Source: Candidatus Omnitrophota bacterium
GTDB taxonomy: Bacteria > Omnitrophota > Gorgyraeia > Tantalellales > Tantalellaceae
DNA: 20,401 nucleotides
Direction: 5' to 3'
Assembly (NCBI GenBank): GCA_030631915.1
Contig: DAOVKF010000011.1
Coordinates: forward strand, 1-20,401
Part shown: piece after piece, positions 12,699-20,401 of the stretch
Layout of the letters: each line of letters begins with the position of its first letter
Position numbering within the stretch: position 1 is the first letter of the stretch
Notes under the pieces: generated by a model
The model's database searches: none
What the model was told of the DNA's origin: nothing
Seen by the model: only the letters and a program-made list of their open reading frames with translations
Translations under genes and position numbers: made by a program

Positions 12699-13741
12699 TG
12701 GTTGAATTGCACAGGGAATCTGAGAGTTTTGGAGATCACAGCCTGTCAGAAAAGCGGAGGCAGGATAAAGGGTTGTTATTATCAGGCGGTACGGAAGAAG
12801 TAAATCTGACCGGTCCTGAACCGGGCATGGCCGAGGCCGAGGTTTTTTACGGCAAGATCCTGGGATGTGTAAGGTCTGTTTTTGACAGGGTCGGTGAAGG
12901 AAAGGAAGACAGGATAAAGGCCGAAGATATTGTGGGGCCCCTGGAGGAATTCTACGGCTATTTCGATATGTTCAGGGATTCGAACGATCTTATGCGCCTT
13001 GTTTTCCAGCATGACGAATACAGGGAAAATTATATTTATACACATTCGGTTAACGTATGTTTTTTGTCGGTGCGCATGGCTCTGGAACTGAACTTCTCGA
13101 AAAGCAAACTGCTGGACGTGATGGCAGTGTCTTTATTCCATGACATAGGAATGATGAAAGTGCCGATGGATATGTGGAACACTGACAGGAAGCTGAGCCC
13201 GTTCGAATACAGAGAAGTTCAGCGGCACCCTGTTTACGGGGAAGAGATCCTCGGGAACATTTCCGGGATCGCTGATACCGCGCTCCAGGCGGTAGGACAG
13301 CATCAGGAAAAGACGGACGGGACCGGCTATCCCGGCGGTCTGACAAAAGATTCGATCAATTATCTGGCCCGGATGGTGTCTCTTGTCGACAGGTACGAAG
13401 CATTGACCCACAGCCGGTTGTGGAGGCCCCCTTTCCTGCCCGATAAGGCGATCCAGCAGATACTTGACAATGAAAGCGGGAGCTATGATCCGCATTTCAT
13501 GAAAGCCATGCTGCGGTATATTTCCGTTTTCCCGGTCGCGACATGGGTAAAAATAAGTTCCGGGGAGATCGGCGTTATTGTCCGGATCAACGAGGACACG
13601 CCCATGCGTCCCGTGGTGAATGTAATCTTCGGCAGGGACGGCAACCGGCTGCCGGGCGCCAGATCGCTTGATCTGTCGAAACAGCTCCTGATACACGTTG
13701 ATAAATGCATCAGCCGGGAGGATCTGCCCGGCCAGGCGTGA
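12698..13741 (+). CDS. HD-GYP-family protein with altered active-site residues
   Basis: The protein is 347 aa with a variable N-terminal region (~1-90), an HD-GYP domain (~100-270) and a small C-terminal beta domain (~270-335, TWVKISSGEIGVIV ... GARSLDLSK) common in this family. HD-GYP enzymes degrade cyclic di-GMP. Seen here: H116 (YTHSVNV), H148-D149 (FHDIGM), H177 (RHPVYG), HQEKTDGTGYPGG at 202-214 and D231 (VDRYEAL). Two canonical positions differ: the HDxGK lysine is methionine (M152) and the second H of HHE is glutamine (Q203). It may therefore be a c-di-GMP sensor, a phosphodiesterase with altered metal use, or an inactive scaffold. ATG 12698 overlaps the preceding TAA, with GAGGAAA upstream. 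Its position inside the EPS operon suggests local control of polysaccharide output. Confidence 0.88.
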   Translation: MVELHRESESFGDHSLSEKRRQDKGLLLSGGTEEVNLTGPEPGMAEAEVFYGKILGCVRSVFDRVGEGKEDRIKAEDIVGPLEEFYGYFDMFRDSNDLMRLVFQHDEYRENYIYTHSVNVCFLSVRMALELNFSKSKLLDVMAVSLFHDIGMMKVPMDMWNTDRKLSPFEYREVQRHPVYGEEILGNISGIADTALQAVGQHQEKTDGTGYPGGLTKDSINYLARMVSLVDRYEALTHSRLWRPPFLPDKAIQQILDNESGSYDPHFMKAMLRYISVFPVATWVKISSGEIGVIVRINEDTPMRPVVNVIFGRDGNRLPGARSLDLSKQLLIHVDKCISREDLPGQA

Positions 13742-13764
13742 GTTAACAGGAAAGGCAAGGCGGT

Positions 13765-14535
13765 ATGCGACTGTATAAAACTCTTACAATATCGCTGATG
13801 GTCGCTGTTATTTGCAGCGTTTCCGGATGCAGCCGGTTTGCGGCGCCGAGGGGCAGACTGGATCGTTCCATATACGCTCCGGAAGGAACGGCAGGTTCCG
13901 GCGGTCAATATACCATCGGGGTAAGGGATGAGTTGGAGATCTTTGTGTGGAGATGCCCTGAGCTGGACTGTACGGTAATTGTAAGGCCGACAGACGGCAG
14001 AATAACTTTGCCGTTGATCAATGACGTGAAAGCGGACGGCCTTACACCCAGGGAACTGGCCGAATCAATAAGCGATAAGATGGCATTTTATGTGAAAGAG
14101 CCGCGCGTTGCCGTGGGGGTTAAAAAATTCGGCGATAAAAAGGTATTCATCCTGGGACAGGTGCTGGGGCAGGGGGTTTACCACCTGGAAAAGGAGGACA
14201 GGATCATTGACATTATCGCGAGGGCCGGAGGTTTTACGGCCAGTGCCGTTCCTTCGTGTACTTATATAGTCAGGGGAAATTACGAGCACTCTGAGATAGT
14301 GAGGGTCAATCTCGGCAGATTCATCCACAGGGGCGACGTTACGCAGAACGTGTATCTCAAAGAAGGGGACATTGTCTATGTTCCGGAAGACGAACTGGAG
14401 AACTTGAATTATGCCCTGCGCAAGATATTCCCCTCTCTCTATTTCGCGGAAAAGCTCGCTGATCTTAAACAGAGCATAATGACCGGAGGGTTTGACTACA
14501 AGGATGTTTTCAGGAAACGGGGCTTCTGGCAGTAA
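13765..14535 (+). CDS. Polysaccharide export lipoprotein, Wza type
   Basis: The protein is 256 aa. The signal peptide ends in a lipobox, SVSGC, with lipidation predicted at C22. Residues ~47-122 form the polysaccharide export (PES) domain, beginning YTIGVRDELEIFVW and including PTDGRITLPLI; residues ~126-175 form an SLBB domain (VFILGQVLGQGVYHL ... IIARAGG). A C-terminal stretch after GDIVYVPED is longer than the simplest members but lacks a second clear SLBB. The protein would form the outer-membrane or periplasmic channel through which the glycan leaves the cell. AAAGG and AAGG lie before ATG 13765, 23 bases after the HD-GYP stop. The adjacent chain-length/kinase gene is its usual partner. 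It is assigned to the family; the glycan is unknown. Confidence 0.92.
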   Translation: MRLYKTLTISLMVAVICSVSGCSRFAAPRGRLDRSIYAPEGTAGSGGQYTIGVRDELEIFVWRCPELDCTVIVRPTDGRITLPLINDVKADGLTPRELAESISDKMAFYVKEPRVAVGVKKFGDKKVFILGQVLGQGVYHLEKEDRIIDIIARAGGFTASAVPSCTYIVRGNYEHSEIVRVNLGRFIHRGDVTQNVYLKEGDIVYVPEDELENLNYALRKIFPSLYFAEKLADLKQSIMTGGFDYKDVFRKRGFWQ

Positions 14536-14567
14536 ATCTTTTCCATAAAACAGGGTATTAAAGAGGG

Positions 14568-16508
14568 ATGGCAGAAACAGAATTAAACTTATGGGATTAC
14601 TGGCGCATAATCCGCAAGAGAAAATGGATCGTTATCGCTGTTTTTGCGGTTTCCGTGGTCAGCGCGTTTTTTTTCACTGAAAAGGCCACGCCTGTATACA
14701 GGACCAGCGTGACACTGCATATAGGCACGACGAGGACGCCGATCGCCGAGATTACGGGTGCGGGTGTCACGTTCTGGGGAGGCGGCGAGGAAGATACTTC
14801 CACGCAGCTCGCTCTTATCCGGGGTTATAACAGTTTACGTGACGTGGCCCTGCGGCTGGGGTATATAACGCCTGATACGGACATCGAAAAAGTGCAGGCA
14901 GTGGCCCTGTCCCTGCGCGGTAAGATATGGGTGGACGGGGAAGAGGATACGAATCTGGTGGTGATAGGCGCCCGGGACACGGATCCGCATGAGGCTAAAA
15001 GAATAGCGGAAACCGTCGCCGGTGTCTTCATACATAGAAGCTGGGAGAAGAAGAGCAAAGAAGCCAGGAATACCAAGAAGTTCGTGGAGGAACAGCTGGA
15101 TAAGAAGGTCAAGGCGATGACGGATATAAGGCGGAAACTGGAGATCGCCGGAGCCGGAGCGCTGACAGGCGAGATCCCGGCCGGGACAACTGATCTAAGG
15201 GCACAGGCGGCGCGGTTGAGGCTTAAGCTCAGCGGCTTGAGGACGCGGTATACTGACAATTATCCGGAGATCATGAACCTGCTGGCTGAGATAAAGAATG
15301 TCGACGAACAGCTGGGACAGATCCCGGAGGAAGTCCGGAAGTCCGGTCTCGCGGCGGAAACCATAGACGTGGATAAACTCAGGGATGAGCTGGCCATTAA
15401 TCAGAAATTATATGTCATGTTAAAGGAGCGTTATGAGAAAGCCCGGATACTGGAAGCCTCCCAGACAGAAGACATCGAGGTCGTCAGTCCCGCTATGACG
15501 CCGGGTCACCCCATGGTGGGGGGCAAGAGAGTGATCAACAATTTCCTGGGTGGCGTTATCGGCCTTATACTGGGCCTGCTGGCCGCTTTTCTTGCCGAGA
15601 GCATGGATACATCCATCGATACGATTGAGGACGTCGAGGAGTACCTGCGTCTGCCCGTTCTGGGCGTGATCCCGAGTATCAGTATCAGCAAAAAGACGGA
15701 AATCGATTATTTCAAGAATCCTCCGCCTCCGGAAGAACGGAAGGCGTATTACGAGATCGTAAAGCGCATTATAATCCACCTTACCCCGGGATCCCTGATC
15801 TCAGAGGCTTACAGGAACCTGCAGACTTATATCAAGTTCTCGGGGCTGGATAAGGTCGGTAACTGCCTTATGTTCACGAGCGCGGGCATCAGGGAAGGGA
15901 AAACGACGACATGCGTGAATTCGGCTCTCAGCATGGCCCAGCTCGGATACAAGGTGCTTCTGGTGGACGCGGATCTCAGGAACCCTAACGTTCACAGGAT
16001 ATTCGGCGTTGAAAAGGAAGTAGGGTTGACCGAAGTGGTCCTCGGGACGTTCCAGCTGGAAGACGTGGTAAAGACCATTGACGACCTTATGATGGGCAAC
16101 ATCAAGTCGAGCCTCATCCTGAAGACTTACGGGATGGAAAATCTTCATATTATCACGGCAGGGCACTTAGCCGGCAATCCCACGGAAATACTCGGTTCGC
16201 GGAATATGTCCAGATTCATAGAAAAAGTAAAAAGCAGATTCCAGGTCGTATTCTTCGATTCAGCGCCGATCCTGCCCGTGACCGACACTTCCGTGCTTGG
16301 CTCCAAAGTGGACGGCGTTGTCCTGGTCTATGAAGTGGGGCGCGTTTCCAGGGGCGCGCTGCGCAGGAGCAAGCTGCAGATAGAGAACGCCAAGGGCAAG
16401 CCCATCGGAGTCGTTCTGAACAGCATGAGGGTCTCTGACATGGCCGCGAATTTAACATTTTACCATTATCCTAAACCGTCTCCCGGGAGCGCGCCTGAAA
16501 AAGGCTGA
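14568..16508 (+). CDS. Chain-length determinant protein fused to BY-type tyrosine kinase (Wzc-like)
   Basis: The 646-aa inner-membrane protein has a Wzz domain with TM1 (~18-36), a long coiled-coil periplasmic region, a Pro-rich stretch, TM2 (~326-345) and a cytoplasmic kinase domain. The kinase shows Walker A SAGIREGKTT (K445), Walker A' LLVDADLRNP (D467, D469) and Walker B VVFFDSAP (D564). The usual proline in Walker A is replaced (GIREGK), and the C-terminal tyrosine cluster is minimal, with only a YHY at 632-634. Such proteins set chain length and control export through cycles of autophosphorylation. ATG 14568 is the only reasonable start; GAGGG is almost directly adjacent and another AGGG lies ~12 bases upstream, so initiation may be inefficient. 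It lies 32 bases after the Wza-type gene, its normal partner. Confidence 0.93.
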   Translation: MAETELNLWDYWRIIRKRKWIVIAVFAVSVVSAFFFTEKATPVYRTSVTLHIGTTRTPIAEITGAGVTFWGGGEEDTSTQLALIRGYNSLRDVALRLGYITPDTDIEKVQAVALSLRGKIWVDGEEDTNLVVIGARDTDPHEAKRIAETVAGVFIHRSWEKKSKEARNTKKFVEEQLDKKVKAMTDIRRKLEIAGAGALTGEIPAGTTDLRAQAARLRLKLSGLRTRYTDNYPEIMNLLAEIKNVDEQLGQIPEEVRKSGLAAETIDVDKLRDELAINQKLYVMLKERYEKARILEASQTEDIEVVSPAMTPGHPMVGGKRVINNFLGGVIGLILGLLAAFLAESMDTSIDTIEDVEEYLRLPVLGVIPSISISKKTEIDYFKNPPPPEERKAYYEIVKRIIIHLTPGSLISEAYRNLQTYIKFSGLDKVGNCLMFTSAGIREGKTTTCVNSALSMAQLGYKVLLVDADLRNPNVHRIFGVEKEVGLTEVVLGTFQLEDVVKTIDDLMMGNIKSSLILKTYGMENLHIITAGHLAGNPTEILGSRNMSRFIEKVKSRFQVVFFDSAPILPVTDTSVLGSKVDGVVLVYEVGRVSRGALRRSKLQIENAKGKPIGVVLNSMRVSDMAANLTFYHYPKPSPGSAPEKG

Positions 16509-16563
16509 GGGTGTCTTTGCGAAAAAGCCCTTCATCCACGCACCGGAAGCCCATGGTCTTCAG

Positions 16564-17982
16564 GTGAAGGGGCAAACATATCAGGGGGGGGGGGGGGTCA
16601 TTAATTTCCACGCTTTTCAGAATGCCAATTATAAGATCGTCATAACATTTCTTTTCGCCGCAGTTACCGCCGTTATTGCCACATATTTTGTGTCCGGTAT
16701 TTCAGATCTTGCCATTGTCGTGGGCATGGTAGCCGTTGCCGCGCTTATGATAGCTACGTTCTGTAACATAAATATCGGCCTTGTCGCGATACTGCTGTCA
16801 ATGTTGCTCTCTCCCGAACTGGAACTGGGGAGCACGCCCGGCCGCGCTGTCGTCGTAAGAGCGGAGGACCTTCTGCTCTTCATCGTCTCTCTGGCGTGGC
16901 TGGCCAGGATGGCGATAAAAAAGCAGCCGGTATTACGGAGGAGTCCGCTTAACGTCCCGATCGGCCTGTTCGTGGCGATCCTTTGTTTTTCCACTATCCG
17001 CGGCATGATAACCGGCACGGTGACTCCCTTGAAAGGGTTCTTTTACGTGCTGAAGATGGTAGAATATTTTGTCCTGTACTTCATGGTCCTGAACCACACG
17101 ACATCGGCCAGACAGGTGAAATTATTCCTGGGCGTTCTGCTCTTCACCAGCATAGTAGTGGGGATATACGGCAACACCCACCTTGGAGAAGCCGGGAGGC
17201 TGTCGGCTCCTTTTGAAGGCAAGGGTGAGCCGAACACTCTTGGCGGCTATCTTCTTTTTATACTGTCGATCGTGGGAGGGCTGATATTTTATTACAGGAA
17301 AAGGCGGCGCATCCTGGTGCTGATATTCCTTTTTTTGGTACCCACGTTCGTTTTTACGGTTTCAAGGTCCTCTTACCTCGGGATGTTCCCGGCTCTGGCG
17401 GTATTCGCGGCGCTGTCGAAGAATAAGAATGTGATCAAGTATGCCGCGGCTCTTGTCCTCGCGTTCATTTTAGCCGTTGCTTTCGGTCCCCCTGTCCTGA
17501 AGAACAGGGTGCTCGGGGCCTTTGAGCCGGAAACCCAACAGGAGCTGAAAAGAGTGGGAATGATCTCCCTCGGCCCTTCACCGGCCGCCAGGCTGGTTTC
17601 CTGGAAAGATATCATGACGAAAAAATTCGCAAGGAGGCCCCTTCTGGGCAGCGGCGTGACCGGCCTGGCTTTTCTGGACAGTCAGTATGTCCTGACCATA
17701 GGCGAGACCGGTATTATCGGGTTGTCCCTGTTTCTGTGGCTCATGTGGCGGGCATGGCGGGCCGCGGGCATTTCCTACGGGACGGTGGAGACCCCCCTGT
17801 TCAAGGGGCTGGTCCTTGGTTACATGGCCGGGCTGGCCGGATTGATGTTCCACGCCATAGGTTCCAACACTTTTATCATTATAAGGATCGCGGAACCCTT
17901 CTGGTTCTTTACCGCCATTGTCGTTAAATTGCGGGATATCGAAACCGGAAAAGCGGCAATGAGTGAGCGGATATCCCGTTAA
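16564..17982 (+). CDS. O-antigen ligase/polymerase-like membrane protein (Wzy/WaaL family), with G14 tract near start
   Basis: This 472-aa protein has about 10-12 hydrophobic segments and the typical ligase/polymerase features GKGEPNTLGGYLLFIL and FTVSRSSYLGMFPAL. It should polymerise lipid-linked repeat units or attach the glycan to an acceptor. The only usable start before the conserved region is GTG 16564, with a poor ribosome site (GGAAG at 16545-16549, 14 bases upstream). Between it and the first membrane helix lies a run of 14 G (16584-16597) encoding a Gly stretch. Adding one G brings a TAA within three codons of the tract; removing one gives a TAA 16 codons after it. Expression may therefore be phase-variable, or the run may be miscounted in the assembly. 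Ligase and polymerase cannot be separated from sequence alone. Confidence 0.87.
   Translation: MKGQTYQGGGGVINFHAFQNANYKIVITFLFAAVTAVIATYFVSGISDLAIVVGMVAVAALMIATFCNINIGLVAILLSMLLSPELELGSTPGRAVVVRAEDLLLFIVSLAWLARMAIKKQPVLRRSPLNVPIGLFVAILCFSTIRGMITGTVTPLKGFFYVLKMVEYFVLYFMVLNHTTSARQVKLFLGVLLFTSIVVGIYGNTHLGEAGRLSAPFEGKGEPNTLGGYLLFILSIVGGLIFYYRKRRRILVLIFLFLVPTFVFTVSRSSYLGMFPALAVFAALSKNKNVIKYAAALVLAFILAVAFGPPVLKNRVLGAFEPETQQELKRVGMISLGPSPAARLVSWKDIMTKKFARRPLLGSGVTGLAFLDSQYVLTIGETGIIGLSLFLWLMWRAWRAAGISYGTVETPLFKGLVLGYMAGLAGLMFHAIGSNTFIIIRIAEPFWFFTAIVVKLRDIETGKAAMSERISR
16584..16597 (+). repeat. Poly-G tract (14 G) inside the 5' end of the ligase/polymerase gene
   Basis: Fourteen consecutive G occur at codons 7-12 of the coding region. 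No other homopolymer of this length was seen in the window. Such tracts change length by slipped-strand mispairing. At 14 G the frame is open; at 13 or 15 G it closes shortly afterwards. Confidence 0.85.
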
Positions 17983-18005
17983 CGGGAGCGAGGAGTTTGC
18001 TTTTG

Positions 18006-19499
18006 GTGAAAAATAACGGCGCTTTAGGAAAAGATCCGGGACATGAGCATGAAGTGGAAGGCTCTCTCGGCCGCCGCGTGGTGAAAGGCGGTATCTGGGT
18101 ATTTACTCTTAACCTTGTCATCAAAGGGCTTGGTTTTGTCCGGACGGTTATCCTCGCGAGGCTGCTTTTGCCTTCGGATTTCGGGCTGCTGGGTATAGCC
18201 ATGATAGCCGTGTCAATGCTCCGCACTCTTACCGGCACCGGATTCGCCCATGCCCTTATTCAGAAGAAGGGCGGTATATCCGATTATATGAATACGGCAT
18301 GGTGCGTGGAAGCCGGCCGTGGAACGGTGCTGGCCGTTCTTTTGTTCCTCTTCGCGCCGGTTATTGCCGTGTTCTTTAAAAATCCGGAGGCAGCGGGAAT
18401 CATGCGGGTTGTGGCTATCACCGTTTTTTTGACAGGGCTTGTCAGCACAGGGATCGTCCATTTTGAGAAGCAGCTTAAATTTGAAAAATTGTTTATTTAT
18501 AACCTCGGCACACAGACAGTCAGCCTTGTTGTAGGTGTCAGCCTGGCTTTCCTGTTGAGGAACGTCTGGGCGCTTGTTTATGGCGGTATCGCCGGGGCGG
18601 TGACAAAGATCGTTCTTTCGTATGCATTGCATCCGTTCAGGCCCGCCCTCAAATTTGACCCGGAAAAAGCGAAAGAACTGTTCAGTTTCGGCAAGTGGGT
18701 CTTTATTTCGGGTATACTTGTATTCCTGATCACTCAGGGAGATGATATCTTTGTGGGGAAGCTGCTGGGGGTAACCGCGCTGGGCTTCTACACCATGGCA
18801 TACCGGTTATCCAATCTCCCGGCAACCGAGATAACCCATGTCCTGAAGCAGGTCACGTTCCCTGCATACTCAAAACTGCAGGAAGATATCCCGAGATTAA
18901 GGGAAGCTTGTCTGAAGGTTCTGCAGGTGACGGCATTTTTGTCTTTTCCCGTCGCGGGGCTGATATTTATACTGGCTCCTGATTTCACTGATATATTCCT
19001 GGGCCGGAAATGGATGCCCATGGTGCCGGCGCTGCGGGTATTATGCGTTTTCGGGATCACAAGAGCGATAGGCGCTGCGATGGTCCAGGTCCTTTATGGC
19101 GTCGGGAAACCGGGAATTCAGACAAAACTATCGGGCATTCAGTTGATCGCAATGGCCGTGATCATCTATCCGCTGAGCGTTCGATGGGGCATCCTGGGGA
19201 CATCTCTGGCAGTTGTCCTTCCCAATATGTTGTCCATGGTCCTGGTTATTAAAGAAGTAAGACATATCATGAAGATCTCGTATAAAGAATTTTTCATGAG
19301 CATTATCGCGCCGGCCCTGGCGGTCCTGTCGGCGTCCTGGACCGTTTTTTTGGACGTCAGCGGGATTTACGGGTTTCTTTTAAAAGCGGTTCTTTACTGT
19401 GTTATTTGTTTTGCGGTTGTATACATATGGGATAGAAGGACAGGATGCGGAATGTTTCGCCGGATAAGCGAAATTATCGCGAACCCGGCCGGGAAGTGA
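18006..19499 (+). CDS. Lipid-linked oligosaccharide flippase, Wzx/WzxC type
   Basis: This is a 497-aa polytopic membrane protein of the polysaccharide-transport (MOP) superfamily, with about 12-14 hydrophobic segments. The N-terminal signature GGIWVFTLNLVIKGLGFVRT, followed by ARLLLPSDFGLLGIA and LTGTGFAHALIQKK, is typical of the WzxC/colanic-acid-exporter subgroup. A conserved central GDDIFVGKLLG...LGFYTMAYRL is also present. It would flip polyprenyl-linked repeat units to the periplasmic face. GTG 18006 is chosen because AGGAG lies 10 bases upstream; TTG 18003 with a 7-base spacer is equally possible, and TTG 17997 is too close. It starts 23 bases after the ligase/polymerase stop, forming the expected Wzx/Wzy pair. 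Confidence 0.92.
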   Translation: MKNNGALGKDPGHEHEVEGSLGRRVVKGGIWVFTLNLVIKGLGFVRTVILARLLLPSDFGLLGIAMIAVSMLRTLTGTGFAHALIQKKGGISDYMNTAWCVEAGRGTVLAVLLFLFAPVIAVFFKNPEAAGIMRVVAITVFLTGLVSTGIVHFEKQLKFEKLFIYNLGTQTVSLVVGVSLAFLLRNVWALVYGGIAGAVTKIVLSYALHPFRPALKFDPEKAKELFSFGKWVFISGILVFLITQGDDIFVGKLLGVTALGFYTMAYRLSNLPATEITHVLKQVTFPAYSKLQEDIPRLREACLKVLQVTAFLSFPVAGLIFILAPDFTDIFLGRKWMPMVPALRVLCVFGITRAIGAAMVQVLYGVGKPGIQTKLSGIQLIAMAVIIYPLSVRWGILGTSLAVVLPNMLSMVLVIKEVRHIMKISYKEFFMSIIAPALAVLSASWTVFLDVSGIYGFLLKAVLYCVICFAVVYIWDRRTGCGMFRRISEIIANPAGK

Positions 19500-19500
19500 T

Positions 19501-20401
19501 ATGGTAGTGGATCTTATCAAAAGGTTTTCCAGAGGCATGGAAGGCGGATGCAACCGTTTTGCGGGGCCGCGTATTATAAGGTGGAGATACAGGTTCGGAA
19601 AAAAAGACAGGGCTCCGTTAAGGTTACATTTAGCCTGTGGGAACCGCCGCGTTGATGGGTATGTAAATATTGATCTGAGGAAAACCAGAGCCACGGACCT
19701 GGTGTGTGATATAAGAAAATTACCGTACCCTGACGATTCAGCGGGGGTAATTGAGATTTATCATGCCGTCGAGCATCTACCCAGATATGATCTGCCGAAA
19801 GCTTTGGAAGAATGGCGCAGGGTTCTAATACCCGGCGGGAGATTGGTTATTGAATGTCCTGATATTGATGAAATAATGAGGAAGTATCTGGACGGGGATG
19901 AAAAACAGTTAGACGGTATTTTCGGGTTACAGAGGTTTGAAGGTGACGGGCATCTTTTCGGGTATAATCTCACAAGATTAAAGAAGGCGCTGGAAGAAAG
20001 CGGATTTGTCAATGTCGAGAGCGAACCACCGCAGGATTACCATGTCCGGGAATGGGCATGCATAAGAGTCGAATGTATCAAGCGCGGAAAAGACGGTTCC
20101 TTGTCGTCCGCTGCGGACAGAGACGGGGATGCCGTATTTACGGGTGAAAGGGTCGTTGAAGGCGGGACCCCTCAGAGGATATGGTCGGATCATGTCGCGC
20201 GTTATGAATTCGCACGCGGATATGTTAAAGGAAGATATGTTTTGGATATCGCCTGCGGGACGGGTTACGGCTCCGGCATTCTCAGTAGCGGCGGAGCTGA
20301 AAGGGTCATTGGCATGGACATTTCAAGTGAGGCAATAGATTTTGCGCGCGCTAAATATAAAGAAGAAGGACCGGAATTTAAGATCGGCGATATACTGGAT
20401 A
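19501..20401 (+). CDS. Tandem SAM-dependent methyltransferase protein (truncated by window edge)
   Basis: The frame from ATG 19501 is open for 300 codons and continues past the right edge. It contains two class I methyltransferase modules. The first has LHLACGNRRVDGYVNIDL (residues 42-59), a family style seen in sugar and lipopolysaccharide-locus methyltransferases, followed by AVEHLPRYDLPKALEEWRR and VLIPGGRLVIECPD. The second begins after a linker with FTGERVVEGG, then VLDIACGTGYGSG (motif I, ~248-260), VIGMDISSEAIDFA and the cut end. GGGAAG at 19491-19496 lies 4 bases before the ATG, which is short; GTG 19507 is an alternative. It directly follows the flippase stop, so it is the next operon gene. 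It probably O-methylates glycan residues, possibly at two positions. The missing C-terminus could hold further domains, such as a glycosyltransferase. Confidence 0.85.
   Translation, partial: MVVDLIKRFSRGMEGGCNRFAGPRIIRWRYRFGKKDRAPLRLHLACGNRRVDGYVNIDLRKTRATDLVCDIRKLPYPDDSAGVIEIYHAVEHLPRYDLPKALEEWRRVLIPGGRLVIECPDIDEIMRKYLDGDEKQLDGIFGLQRFEGDGHLFGYNLTRLKKALEESGFVNVESEPPQDYHVREWACIRVECIKRGKDGSLSSAADRDGDAVFTGERVVEGGTPQRIWSDHVARYEFARGYVKGRYVLDIACGTGYGSGILSSGGAERVIGMDISSEAIDFARAKYKEEGPEFKIGDILD

Noticed and set aside
1..20401. CRISPR arrays, tRNA, rRNA, prophage or toxin-antitoxin genes
   Set aside because: No regularly spaced repeats, cloverleaf-like sequences, rRNA segments, integrases or phage genes were seen on reading both strands.

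Overview
The window reads as accessory and cell-envelope DNA from a Gram-negative, free-living or environmental bacterium. A lipobox-bearing outer-membrane polysaccharide export protein, Sec signal peptides, a BY-kinase and a WecA-type transferase all point to a double-membrane cell that makes an exported polysaccharide. Two very long secreted proteins of unknown family, a mid-range GC content and the gene mix suggest Candidatus Omnitrophota (OP3) or a nearby PVC-like lineage. That placement is an impression from gene style and not a demonstrated assignment. Every convincing gene is on the + strand.

Layout. Positions 1-63 are the tail of an upstream gene. Positions 74-853 encode an inositol-monophosphatase-family enzyme. 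Positions 980-6196 encode a 1738-aa secreted protein; its N-terminal third looks like a TraB/ChaN/Tiki-type domain and it carries two degenerate 'HE' modules that recall broken zinc peptidases. Positions 6436-9129 encode an 897-aa secreted-looking protein with a winged-helix-like segment and a C-terminal alpha/beta domain. The two big genes have similar promoters (TTGxxx-N17-TAAAAT) and share a 10-mer in their leaders. Positions 9298-10150 hold two single-domain response regulators, one Rcp1-like and one CheY-like, behind a strong promoter and a leader whose C-rich stretch is complementary to the ribosome binding site. Positions 10166-10582 encode a small secreted protein.

From about 10608 to the right edge runs one exopolysaccharide operon. 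It has a good sigma-70-like promoter, then a leader with a 16-bp perfect inverted repeat and a 37-codon upstream ORF that overlaps the first gene. Next come a WecA/MraY-type sugar-phosphate transferase, an ExeA/PEP-CTERM-locus-type ATPase, a divergent HD-GYP protein, a Wza-type export lipoprotein, a Wzc-type chain-length/tyrosine kinase protein, an O-antigen ligase/polymerase-like membrane protein, a Wzx-type flippase, and an edge-truncated protein with two tandem SAM-methyltransferase domains. Together these cover lipid-carrier priming, flipping, polymerisation, length control and export of a surface glycan, with c-di-GMP-type and phospho-relay regulators nearby.

The most notable signals are: a run of 14 G in the 5' end of the ligase/polymerase gene, where a change of one G in either direction gives a premature stop (a candidate phase-variation switch); the structured leader with an overlapping upstream ORF before the EPS operon; the pair of giant secreted proteins with common promoter architecture; and the HD-GYP protein that lacks conserved active-site residues.
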